Source: Flavobacteriales bacterium
GTDB taxonomy: Bacteria; Bacteroidota; Bacteroidia; Flavobacteriales_D; Crocinitomicaceae
NCBI GenBank assembly: GCA_947505255.1
Contig: CANNKP010000011.1
Span: forward strand, 1-35,663
Direction of reading: 5' to 3'
Length of the DNA: 35,663 nt
The translations under genes were made by a program, and so were the position numbers. Below are positions 1-8,647 of the stretch, piece after piece. The notes beneath the pieces were generated by a model. The model was not told the DNA's origin. It did not search any database and saw nothing but the letters and a program-made list of their open reading frames with translations. The stretch's first letter is position 1, and each line of letters begins with the position of its first letter.

Positions 1-68
1 AAATCATTTATTTTAGTTGATTTTCACTTTTAAATAAATCATTTAATTTTGCTATGTTCACTATCAAT

Positions 69-377
69 TTAAGAACTTTTTTTTATAGTTGAATAATCTT
101 GTGAGCAAAATTCATCTTTATTAAGCACTGATATTTTTTCTTGTTTTTTTAAAGTAATTATGTTTCCATTAGCTTCAGTTTTTGAATTTGTTTCATTGTT
201 AAACACTACTGTCAGTGCTATTGAAGATAAACCGATAGCCCCGTAAAACCAGGGGCTTTTCCAATCGGTCATCTTTGTATTTCGTGCTTGATTCAAAATT
301 GGCTTCAAATCTTGTCTCATCTCAATATAAGTTGAGGTTAGATTTTTTCTATCCAAATTGACTTTTTTAAATTCCAT
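69..377 (-). CDS. Small hypothetical protein with one predicted TM segment, encoded directly downstream of an ECF sigma factor
   Basis: 102-aa ORF 3 nt after the sigma-factor stop; hydrophobic stretch FYGAIGLSSIALTVVF. Confidence 0.65.
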   Translation of the reverse strand: MEFKKVNLDRKNLTSTYIEMRQDLKPILNQARNTKMTDWKSPWFYGAIGLSSIALTVVFNNETNSKTEANGNIITLKKQEKISVLNKDEFCSQDYSTIKKSS

Positions 378-380
378 ATT

Positions 381-953
381 CTATTGTTTAGGATTAATTA
401 AATCTTTTAGTTTTTCGATTGCCCGAAAAGCTTTAACTTTTGCATTATTTTCTGTAATTTCTAATATTTCACCAATTTCTCTAAATGAACGTTTTTCAAA
501 AAAACGCATTTCAATTAATTGCATATCTTTTTCTTTCATTTTAGCTAAAGAATCAAATAATTTTTTCTTTTTTTGTTCAGAATGATCATCATCAATTTCT
601 TCTATGATTTCATATAAATGAAAACTTTCAATATTTACGGTCCGTTCTGCCTTTCTATCTCTAAATGCTTGATATAATTCACTTTTTGCGATTCGATACA
701 ACCATGAAGAAAAGGGAACACCACGATATTCATATTTATTAATATTATTCAAGGCTTTCATGAAAACCTGTGAAGTAATATCAAAAGCTAACTCTTCGTC
801 ATCCATCCGCTGATAGATATAACGAAATATTTGCTCATGATACTTCTTGTACAACGGACCGAAACTTTCCGGGTCTTTCTGAGCACGCAGTATCCAACTC
901 AATTCTTCTTCCAGTCTTTGGTTGGTGTGATGATACAATGGGTTAACTGTCAT
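381..953 (-). CDS. RNA polymerase sigma factor, sigma-70/ECF family
   Basis: Region 2-like segment (FGPLYKKYHEQIFRYIYQRM...AFDITSQVFMKAL...FSSWLYRIAKSELYQAFRDRK) and region 4 HTH (MRFFEKRSFREIGEILEITENNAKVKAFRAIEKL). Confidence 0.93.
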   Translation of the reverse strand: MTVNPLYHHTNQRLEEELSWILRAQKDPESFGPLYKKYHEQIFRYIYQRMDDEELAFDITSQVFMKALNNINKYEYRGVPFSSWLYRIAKSELYQAFRDRKAERTVNIESFHLYEIIEEIDDDHSEQKKKKLFDSLAKMKEKDMQLIEMRFFEKRSFREIGEILEITENNAKVKAFRAIEKLKDLINPKQ

Positions 954-1160
954 AATTCTTGGTTTTATTTCTAGTTTGTTTTGTGAAGCTTGCAGACCTC
1001 ACGTGGAGTAAAACGAATTCTTTGTAATCCGTTACAGTAAGAACGCAATAATTTTTTAATTATTGTATGCATGCATATAAAATAAATGGAAAATATTTTT
1101 CAGAACAGATTATTCGAAACAAAAACGCTATTCAGAAAGAAGAAGATAATGTGATTTTTT

Positions 1161-2150
1161 TCAACGAAATCGAGACATGTAACTTGTATCAGTCAAAGTA
1201 AAAAGAAATAATTTAAGTTGATTAATTTGATTAGAAGATAAATTAAACTTTTGAATTATTCCATTTTTATTAATATGATTCTTTCCACCAGATTGATAAT
1301 GTTGAATTACATTCTCAATACTTTTTATACTTCCGTCATGCATATATGGAAATGTCAATTCTACATTCCTTAAAGAAGGAACTTTGAATTTACCAATATC
1401 ATTTGAATCATTGAATATTCTGAAACGACCAAGATCTGCGCCATAATCCAAGTGTAATCCATTGTTTTCAGGTAAATAAGTTGTGAAATTAGGTGCTGGA
1501 TGACATTTTGTACAATATAAATCTTCAGAAAACAACTTCCACCCCGCTCTTTCATCTTTAGACATTGCTTTTTTATTTCCTGCAATATATTGATCGAAAC
1601 GCGAGTTCTGTGAGATTAATGACCGTTCAAAAGCAGCAATACTTCTTGTTAATACATATGCATCGAAATCACGGTTATAGATACGTTTTGCAGATTCTTG
1701 GTATTCACTGACGTTTCTTAGTTTTTTTAAGAGATCAAGCATTTTCATGTTCATTTCAACATGCTCTTGAATAGGAACGATAACTTGTAACTCCAATGTC
1801 TTTATATAAGCATCGTACATTACAGTAGGTAAATAACCCGCATTCAGAATCGACGGTGCATTTCTTTGTGTTTTGTTCCCATTTACGCCATCACTAAAAG
1901 TTTTCTGATCTGAGAAAGCAAATTTTGGCAAATGGCACGAGGAACATGAAACAGTTTCATCAGATGACAAACGTTTGTCAAAAAACAATTTTCTACCTAA
2001 TTCAATTTTGTCCTCAGTCGTCGGGTTTCCTGAAGGTGCAACGACCTCTCCCATAGGTTTTATTGACTGAATGTTAGTTTTACATTGGAATAAAAAAAGG
2101 GACAAAGAAATTGCCCCTAATAATAGTAAATATGCTTTGTAAAGTCTCAT
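1161..2150 (-). CDS. Di-heme cytochrome c peroxidase family protein (MbnH/MauG/CCP-like), probable lipoprotein
   Basis: Two CxxCH motifs (CSSCH, CTKCH); CCP-like FDKRLSSDETVSCSSCHLPKFAFSD, NAPSILN and VPSLRNVELTFPYMHDGS; N-terminal hydrophobic segment ending LFQCK. Confidence 0.92.
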   Translation of the reverse strand: MRLYKAYLLLLGAISLSLFLFQCKTNIQSIKPMGEVVAPSGNPTTEDKIELGRKLFFDKRLSSDETVSCSSCHLPKFAFSDQKTFSDGVNGNKTQRNAPSILNAGYLPTVMYDAYIKTLELQVIVPIQEHVEMNMKMLDLLKKLRNVSEYQESAKRIYNRDFDAYVLTRSIAAFERSLISQNSRFDQYIAGNKKAMSKDERAGWKLFSEDLYCTKCHPAPNFTTYLPENNGLHLDYGADLGRFRIFNDSNDIGKFKVPSLRNVELTFPYMHDGSIKSIENVIQHYQSGGKNHINKNGIIQKFNLSSNQINQLKLFLFTLTDTSYMSRFR

Positions 2151-3136
2151 TAAAATAAAACTTTGATTGAGTTTAGTTTGGTTAAATTTTCATCGTACAC
2201 TATAAACTGATAAATTCCTTCAGAAAAATTATCAAAAACAACATTTCCGACTTGATCTGAAATAGCTCCTGTTTTCACTTTTTTGCCAGAAACGTCAATC
2301 AATTCATAATGATTAATGTTTATTATGTTTTTCCATGAAATAGTTAATGTAGCGTTTTCTCTTGAAAAAGTTAAGGTTCCAATTTCATTTGAATTGCTTA
2401 AAAGAGAAGCATTCATACTTTGAGTAAACACGGGTCTTACCAAAACGTTATTCATGATTAATTGATTTTCATTTGTAGTACCATGAGAAATACCAACCGT
2501 CTCAATAGGTATATTTGTTAACCAAACATCCACATTGCAATTAACAAAAACATCAATTTTATTTATTGAACTCTGAGTTTGTATTACTGGCAATTGAAAA
2601 GGTAAATAGTTATTATCTCCAAGATTATGTAATTGAAAAATAGCATCAGCAATGCCGTCAGTGTTCGAATCGGCTTGTCCACCAATTATCATGTGTGTGT
2701 ATCCAGAAGTCCATCCCCAATGCATTGATGGGTCTTGGAAACTTAATGGATGCCCTAATGGATATGCAGAAATATCGAAAGCATCAACCCCATCTTGCGT
2801 GTTTAAATTTGGTGGAACACCTACCGCAAAGTTCATTTGCTCGATATTTGTTACATTTAAAAAACCTAAATACAAGACGTAATTATTTGGCTCAACTATA
2901 AAAACTGTGTCACTTAAATCTAAATCTTGACCACCATCATGAATAATATGTAAACCAGATAAATAGTAATCGAAATAGTCTAAATTAAAAACTATACCAT
3001 TAAGATTCATTAAATCCGCCCCTATAAGTAAATCGGTATTAGCAACCTTAGGCGATAATGTTATAAATACATTTTTTTGAGAGAAAGTTAACGTGGTTAA
3101 CAGTGCGAAAAATGGAATAATTATTATTTTAATCAC
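2150..3136 (-). CDS. MbnP-like copper-binding family protein with C-terminal T9SS type A sorting domain
   Basis: Signal peptide; MbnP-like core (FNLDYFDYYLSGLHIIHDGG, DPSMHWGWTSGYTHMIIGG); C-terminal HYELIDVSGKKVKTGAISDQVGNVVFDNFSEGIYQFIVYDENLTKLNSIKVLF; stop overlaps the di-heme peroxidase start. Confidence 0.8.
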   Translation of the reverse strand: MIKIIIIPFFALLTTLTFSQKNVFITLSPKVANTDLLIGADLMNLNGIVFNLDYFDYYLSGLHIIHDGGQDLDLSDTVFIVEPNNYVLYLGFLNVTNIEQMNFAVGVPPNLNTQDGVDAFDISAYPLGHPLSFQDPSMHWGWTSGYTHMIIGGQADSNTDGIADAIFQLHNLGDNNYLPFQLPVIQTQSSINKIDVFVNCNVDVWLTNIPIETVGISHGTTNENQLIMNNVLVRPVFTQSMNASLLSNSNEIGTLTFSRENATLTISWKNIININHYELIDVSGKKVKTGAISDQVGNVVFDNFSEGIYQFIVYDENLTKLNSIKVLF

Positions 3137-3141
3137 GATTC

Positions 3142-3915
3142 TTAATTTTTATGTACAATGTACAAAATTTCTTCTTTCTGTAATCTGAAACGTTCGATTT
3201 TTTTTTCGTCATACTTGGATTCCTTTTTAAATTCCGTAACAGTAAAACCAGCTTTCTCAAGCCATTTTGGGTAATCTAAACCAAATAGTCTGACATGATC
3301 TTTTTGCCAATAATACTTCTCTCTATCCGAAGGTGTGACGATGCTTTTGTCTTCTAATGTTTCCTCTCTTTTAAAGTCTTGAGGAACTTGCATAATCCCC
3401 CAACCTCCAGGTTTCATAACACGGTACAATTCACGCATACATTGTAATGCATCGTCAACATGTTCCATAACATGGTTACAAAAAACCACATCAAAACGGT
3501 CATTTTCCAGTGGGATATTATGCAAATCAAAATGCATGTCCGCAATTGGAGAAACTAAATCACCTGTTAAATAGTCTAAATTCTTTTGCGCTTTGAATCT
3601 CTTGTGAAAGCATTGTTCAGGTGCGATATGCAACACATTGAGTTTTTCTGCTGTAAAGAAATTGGATGAATCTTTCAAATATAACCACATCAATCGATGG
3701 CGTTCAAGTGTTAAGTCATACGGACACAGAACATTATCTCTATGAGCTATGTCAGAACCATAGGATAAAAATTTTGAAAATGATTTTTCACAAACAGAAC
3801 ATTCAACGTTATTACCTTTGTATAATAATGGAGCAATCAACTTAAAAGGATAGCTCAAACGAATTAATAAAGGTCGCGGTAATTTGTTTAATAAAAATTT
3901 GTAAATCTTCTTCAT
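3142..3915 (-). CDS. Class I SAM-dependent methyltransferase with N-terminal zinc-ribbon-like region
   Basis: Methyltransf_11-like VVFCNHVMEHVDDALQCMRELYRVMKPGGWGIMQVPQ; start placed at MKKIYKFLL rather than the ORF-track start at 3951. Confidence 0.85.
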   Translation of the reverse strand: MKKIYKFLLNKLPRPLLIRLSYPFKLIAPLLYKGNNVECSVCEKSFSKFLSYGSDIAHRDNVLCPYDLTLERHRLMWLYLKDSSNFFTAEKLNVLHIAPEQCFHKRFKAQKNLDYLTGDLVSPIADMHFDLHNIPLENDRFDVVFCNHVMEHVDDALQCMRELYRVMKPGGWGIMQVPQDFKREETLEDKSIVTPSDREKYYWQKDHVRLFGLDYPKWLEKAGFTVTEFKKESKYDEKKIERFRLQKEEILYIVHKN

Positions 3916-3921
3916 AAAGCA

Positions 3922-3951
3922 CAAATTTAATGAAAGAAAAAAGAATCTCAA
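3922..3951 (-). promoter_or_regulatory. Putative flavobacterial sigma-A promoter (TTG-N19-TAAATTTG) for the methyltransferase-MbnP-MbnH operon
   Basis: Minus strand reads TTG (3951-3949), 19-nt spacer, TAAATTTG (3929-3922), matching the Bacteroidetes -33/-7 consensus. Confidence 0.55.
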
Positions 3952-4006
3952 TTAGTTGAAGCAGTCAATATTAATTCTTTTATTTTTACAGTCTAAATTA
4001 TTGATA

Positions 4007-6115
4007 ATGCGCAAAATTCTTACACTAGTTTTGGTTACTCCATTTTTTGCAAACACACAAGTTAAATCAACAGAATCCATGTCCAATCAACCCCTTGCGA
4101 ATAAAATCCCAAAGAATTTAGTATTACACAATCATACGAGAGTTGATGATTATTATTGGATGAATGAAAGAGATTCACAACCTGTTTTAGATTATTTGGC
4201 ATTAGAGAATGAAAACTCAAAAAAATATTTCAATTTTTTTGAAGGCCTTCAAAAAAATCTTTTAAATGAATTTAACAGCAGAATTAATCCTAACGATGTG
4301 AGTTCACCTTTCAAGATGAACAATAGAACGTATCAAATTAGAAATGAAGCAGAGAAAGATTATGTCTTAGTTTTTCAATTAGATGGAACAAAAGAATACT
4401 TGTTTCTCGATGAAAATTTAAGAGCAAAAGGAAAACCATTTTACGAATTAGCAGATTGGGCTCCTTCTCCAAATAATGAATTACTTGCAATAAGTGAGGA
4501 TTTCGTTGGACGAAGAAAATATACAATCACTATTCGAGAAAATAAAAACAATAAATTTTTAAAAGATCAAATTAAAGATACTGACGGTTCAATTGTTTGG
4601 GCAAATGATAACAAAACGATTTTCTATGTCAAAAAAGACCCGCAAACATTGAGAGAATTTCAAGTTTTTAGACATGTTTTAGGAACAGATTCAAAAAAAG
4701 ATGTGCTTGTTTATCAGGAAGATGACGAGAAATTTGCTGTTTCAATCACAAAGTCTATAACGGATAAATACATTTTTATTTACAGCCACAGTTCTACAAC
4801 TTCGGAAATGAGATTTATTGATTCAGACATACCTTCAAGTGCGCCAATTGTTTTTCTAATGCGTGACAAAGGGCATTTATATGAAGTTGATCACCATGAA
4901 AATGGATTTTACATCCTTTCAAATAAAAATGCTGACAATAAGCAATTGTTGTTTTCTCAATTACCTCCAGAATCGATAAGTAATTGTAAAGTCATTATCG
5001 CTCATTCTTCAGAAACATTGATTGAAAGTTTTCTACCGTTAAAAAACTTTTTAATCTCAGAAATCAGGATTAATGGATTAAGAAAGATTAATATTCTCAA
5101 TTTAAAATCCAACAAGACTGAGACCATCTCTTTCGATGAAGAAACATATTTCACAGGATTAAGTGTCAATGATGATTATGAAGCTAGCAATTTATTTTTC
5201 AGCTATAATTCAATGACAACACCTTCATCCGTTTACAATTACAATCTAACTAACAATACACGAGAATTGTGGTTCAGAAAAGAATTATTAGATAAATCCT
5301 TCAATCCTGATGATTATGAATCTCAAAGAATATGGGCCACGGCAAATGACGGTTCGAAAATTCCGATTTCTTTGGTTTACAAAAAGGGAACTGATTTATC
5401 TAAAGCACCTTGCCTACTCTATGGTTATGGATCATATGGATACACACTTCCAGATGTATTCAGTGCGACTAGACTGAGTCTTTTAGACCGTGGATTTGTT
5501 TACGCCGTTGCTCATATAAGGGGCAGTAAATATATGGGTGAACAATGGTATGAGAACGGGAAATTTCTAAAAAAGAAAAATACATTTACTGATTTTATAA
5601 ATGCAGCTGAATTCCTTGGTATGAAAGGTTATTGTGATAAAAATAAAATTTATGCACAAGGAGGAAGCGCTGGTGGATTATTAATGGGTGCTATAGTAAA
5701 TATGGCGCCTTATTTGTGGAAAGGAGTGATTGCTCAAGTTCCATTTGTCGATGTTGTTACGACAATGTTAGATGAATCAATTCCTTTAACTGTTGGAGAA
5801 TATGAAGAATGGGGAAATCCAAATGATGAAGAGTATTACTATTATATGTTGAATTATTCTCCTTACGATAATGTTAAACCAATGGATTATCCATCGTTAT
5901 ATATTACCACTGGATATCATGATTCTCAAGTTCAATACTGGGAACCGATGAAATGGGTTGCTAAGATTCGTGAAATGAGAACAAATGACAATCCTTTGCT
6001 TTTTGATTGCAATATGGAAGCTGGTCATGGTGGCGGTTCAGGTAGAACGCAAGAACGTCTAGAAACAGCTAAAGAATATTCGTTTATTTTACATCTTGAG
6101 GGAATTGAAAAATAA
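4007..6115 (+). CDS. S9 family prolyl oligopeptidase / oligopeptidase B-like, secreted
   Basis: GYGSYGYTLPD, catalytic GGSAGG and AGHGGGSGR motifs, beta-propeller N-domain; start at MRKILTLVLVTPFF (signal peptide) in frame within the longer ORF. Confidence 0.92.
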   Translation: MRKILTLVLVTPFFANTQVKSTESMSNQPLANKIPKNLVLHNHTRVDDYYWMNERDSQPVLDYLALENENSKKYFNFFEGLQKNLLNEFNSRINPNDVSSPFKMNNRTYQIRNEAEKDYVLVFQLDGTKEYLFLDENLRAKGKPFYELADWAPSPNNELLAISEDFVGRRKYTITIRENKNNKFLKDQIKDTDGSIVWANDNKTIFYVKKDPQTLREFQVFRHVLGTDSKKDVLVYQEDDEKFAVSITKSITDKYIFIYSHSSTTSEMRFIDSDIPSSAPIVFLMRDKGHLYEVDHHENGFYILSNKNADNKQLLFSQLPPESISNCKVIIAHSSETLIESFLPLKNFLISEIRINGLRKINILNLKSNKTETISFDEETYFTGLSVNDDYEASNLFFSYNSMTTPSSVYNYNLTNNTRELWFRKELLDKSFNPDDYESQRIWATANDGSKIPISLVYKKGTDLSKAPCLLYGYGSYGYTLPDVFSATRLSLLDRGFVYAVAHIRGSKYMGEQWYENGKFLKKKNTFTDFINAAEFLGMKGYCDKNKIYAQGGSAGGLLMGAIVNMAPYLWKGVIAQVPFVDVVTTMLDESIPLTVGEYEEWGNPNDEEYYYYMLNYSPYDNVKPMDYPSLYITTGYHDSQVQYWEPMKWVAKIREMRTNDNPLLFDCNMEAGHGGGSGRTQERLETAKEYSFILHLEGIEK

Positions 6116-7115
6116 AATTTTATTTCTTCTTTGTTTCGTTCATTTTGGATTATTGAGTCAAAATGACTCCTTACCATACACGATTTATAAAAATAAAATA
6201 ATAGTTTATGCAGATTTAGGTTATGCCTCTGCCCCATTTTCATTGCATTACAACTATAATACTTCCGTTGACAAACTGAGATATAAAAATAATTTTAGAA
6301 CTATTTTAGGATTTGGAGTATGCTATAAATGGTTTGCATTGCGAATTGGAATCCCTTTGCCTGGTTATTTCAAGCCAGTTAGTCGTTTTGGTAAAACAAT
6401 ACCAATTGATTTGGGATTTGATTTCGCAATTAAAAAAACATTTTTTGATATTGATATTAGGAGCTATCGAGGTTATGCAATTATCGATGCCTATAAATGG
6501 AATGACACATTAAATAAACTATATCCAAATGATTTAAAACCAACTATCAATACGTTAAGTTTTTCAACAAATGTCTGGTATTTTCATGATAAACATTTTA
6601 AAATGTCGGCTTTAAAGGGAAAAACAGGTCATTACGAAAAGGAAGTGAAAACATGGTACATAAAAAATTCATTGAATGTTTTTGGTGTCGGTAATGGCAG
6701 TCAATCAATTGTTCCGTCTGATTTAATTGATACATTACAAACTAAAACTTCTGCGAGTTTAATTTCATCCATTGATGTAGGTATAATTCCAGGATATGCT
6801 TATGTGAATAAGATTAAAAACTGGCAATTCTCGGCACTATTTGGAGTTGGATTTGCTGTTCAAGCGAAATTTTATACAGCAAATGAGATTTCCAGGGGAT
6901 TTCTTGGTTTAGCTCCAAGATATGACATTCGTTTAATTGGTGGTTATTCAGTACCAAAGTTTTTTGTCTTTGTTGTGACAGATTTTGATAATAAATCGAT
7001 TCGTTTTAATGACTTCATCTATAGACAAACATATTATTCTTTAAAGCTTCTTGGAGGATTAAGATTAGACAATAAGAATGAACAGAAAACCAGCACTAAA
7101 AGAAAAATTATTTGA
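6096..7115 (+). CDS. Hypothetical secreted / outer-membrane protein
   Basis: 339-aa ORF overlapping the previous gene by 20 nt; N-terminal signal-like sequence; beta-rich aromatic composition. Confidence 0.7.
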   Translation: MRELKNKILFLLCFVHFGLLSQNDSLPYTIYKNKIIVYADLGYASAPFSLHYNYNTSVDKLRYKNNFRTILGFGVCYKWFALRIGIPLPGYFKPVSRFGKTIPIDLGFDFAIKKTFFDIDIRSYRGYAIIDAYKWNDTLNKLYPNDLKPTINTLSFSTNVWYFHDKHFKMSALKGKTGHYEKEVKTWYIKNSLNVFGVGNGSQSIVPSDLIDTLQTKTSASLISSIDVGIIPGYAYVNKIKNWQFSALFGVGFAVQAKFYTANEISRGFLGLAPRYDIRLIGGYSVPKFFVFVVTDFDNKSIRFNDFIYRQTYYSLKLLGGLRLDNKNEQKTSTKRKII

Positions 7116-7130
7116 TTATTTGATTATTTA
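7107..7130. repeat. Tandem 8-bp repeat, 3 units (attatttg attatttg attattta)
   Basis: Direct reading of the sequence. Confidence 0.9.
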
Positions 7131-7570
7131 ACCAATTCAGAATGAGCAACTTTTATCAAAAAATTTTCATTCAAATCTTTTAATGTTTTCACCATTGGAT
7201 TAAACATTTCATACTCTAAATGATTCGATAATTCTGAAAAATGAATTCTTTTGTATTCATCCTCTTTCTTTAAAAGAATTGACATTCTGTTAAAAAAGTC
7301 GATATTCAGTTCTTTTCCCAAGTCTTTAATAAAACGAACAGATGAATCAATTGAACATCCCGAAGATTTGACTTTATTTTCATCTGCAACAATAACAATG
7401 AACGAATGATGCAAAATCGCTCCTTTTGCAAACAATTCAGTACCATGAGTTGCCCATTGATTAATAAATTGATCTAAGTTTGAAGTAATAAAATCTTCTT
7501 CTACATTTGTGAAAAAACGCGTTGAAGAATAAATCCAAACTTGACTGTTTTCTGGAAATGAATCGAACAT
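7124..7570 (-). CDS. Conserved Bacteroidetes protein of unknown function (of the type often labelled 'ABC transporter ATPase' without ATPase motifs)
   Basis: 148-aa ORF, 3 nt from the upstream gene; no Walker A or ABC signature in the translation. Confidence 0.75.
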   Translation of the reverse strand: MFDSFPENSQVWIYSSTRFFTNVEEDFITSNLDQFINQWATHGTELFAKGAILHHSFIVIVADENKVKSSGCSIDSSVRFIKDLGKELNIDFFNRMSILLKKEDEYKRIHFSELSNHLEYEMFNPMVKTLKDLNENFLIKVAHSELVK

Positions 7571-7573
7571 AAC

Positions 7574-8362
7574 TTATAAATCAGCAGCGTTAGCAATTAA
7601 TTCTGCTACATCTAGCACTTGAATAGAATTTTCCTTGTTGAAATTTTTAACACCATCGGTCATCATTGTATTACAGAACGGACAGCCAGTAGCAATGATA
7701 TCTGCATTTGTTTCCAATGCGTCTTCAGTTCTTTCAACATTGATTTCTTTGTTACCTTTTTCTGCTTCTTTAAACATTTGAGCTCCTCCAGCTCCACAGC
7801 ATAAACCGTTTGTTTTGCATCGTTTCATTTCAACAAGCTCAGCATCTAACTTTTCAATCAATTCGCGAGGTGCTTCATATACATCATTTGCTCGACCTAG
7901 GTAACAAGGATCGTGGAAAGTGATTTTCTTGCCTTTATAAATTCCACCATCTTTTAAACTCAACTTCCCTGAATTAATGAGATCTTGTATGAGCTGTGTA
8001 TGGTGAATAACTTCATAAACACCGCCAAGTTCAGGGTATTCATTTTTCAACGTATTAAAGCAATGCGGGCAAGCTGTGACGATTTTTTTTACATCATATC
8101 CATTTAAAACTTGGATATTCATCATGGCTTGCATTTGAAATGTAAATTCATTTCCTGCTCTCTTTGCCGGATCACCTGTACAGCTCTCTTCGGTGCCGAG
8201 AACAGCAAATTTCACATTGCAATTATTTAAAATTTTAACAACTGCTTTCGTGATTTTTTTAGCACGGTCATCAAAACTACCAGAACAACCAACCCAAAAA
8301 AGAACATCTGGTGTTTCTCCTTGAGCCATCATCGAGGCCATCGTAGGGACATTCAAACTCAT
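7574..8362 (-). CDS. (Fe-S)-binding protein, HdrB/GlpC/LutA-like CCG-domain oxidoreductase subunit
   Basis: WVGCSGSFDDRAKK, ACPHCFNTLKNEYP, CKTNGLCCGAGGAQMF, GCPFCNTMM. Confidence 0.9.
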   Translation of the reverse strand: MSLNVPTMASMMAQGETPDVLFWVGCSGSFDDRAKKITKAVVKILNNCNVKFAVLGTEESCTGDPAKRAGNEFTFQMQAMMNIQVLNGYDVKKIVTACPHCFNTLKNEYPELGGVYEVIHHTQLIQDLINSGKLSLKDGGIYKGKKITFHDPCYLGRANDVYEAPRELIEKLDAELVEMKRCKTNGLCCGAGGAQMFKEAEKGNKEINVERTEDALETNADIIATGCPFCNTMMTDGVKNFNKENSIQVLDVAELIANAADL

Positions 8363-8365
8363 AAT

Positions 8366-8647
8366 TTATTTTTCAAAAACTTGAATACTTGCTTTCGTTT
8401 CAATTAAGTCCGAAAACTTTCCTTCGTAACATGTTGCATACACGATAGGAGTTTCAATCCATTGGTAATTGCCACCTCGTGTTTTACCCATCAATAAACC
8501 GCCGTAGTTGAAATCATGATTTTTAAGCCATTTTTCAGCTAAATTTCTATGCGATTCTAATCTTGATGCGATAAAGGACATAAAATAACCTTTATTACAC
8601 CATTTTGTAATCTTTTCGATTAAATCAACCTCTTCCTCAGTCTTCAT
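8366..8647 (-). CDS. Small HAD-superfamily-like protein lacking the N-terminal DxD region
   Basis: 93-aa ORF; KITKWCNKGYFMSFIASRLESHRNLAEKWLKNHDFNYGGLLMGKTRGGNYQWIET resembles the C-terminal part of small HAD phosphatases; ATG overlaps the upstream stop. Confidence 0.6.
   Translation of the reverse strand: MKTEEEVDLIEKITKWCNKGYFMSFIASRLESHRNLAEKWLKNHDFNYGGLLMGKTRGGNYQWIETPIVYATCYEGKFSDLIETKASIQVFEK

Noticed and set aside
358-585. 75-aa plus-strand ORF
   Set aside because: Antisense to the ECF sigma factor, low-complexity S/F-rich translation, no independent support.
1370-1585. 71-aa minus-strand ORF inside the di-heme peroxidase gene
   Set aside because: Same-strand alternative frame of a well-supported CDS; no recognisable protein features.
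2652-2901. Two overlapping plus-strand ORFs (76 and 68 aa)
   Set aside because: Antisense shadows of the MbnP-like gene.
7124-7570. Annotation as an ABC transporter ATPase
   Set aside because: No Walker A, Walker B or ABC signature in the translation; the family label is likely a propagated misannotation.
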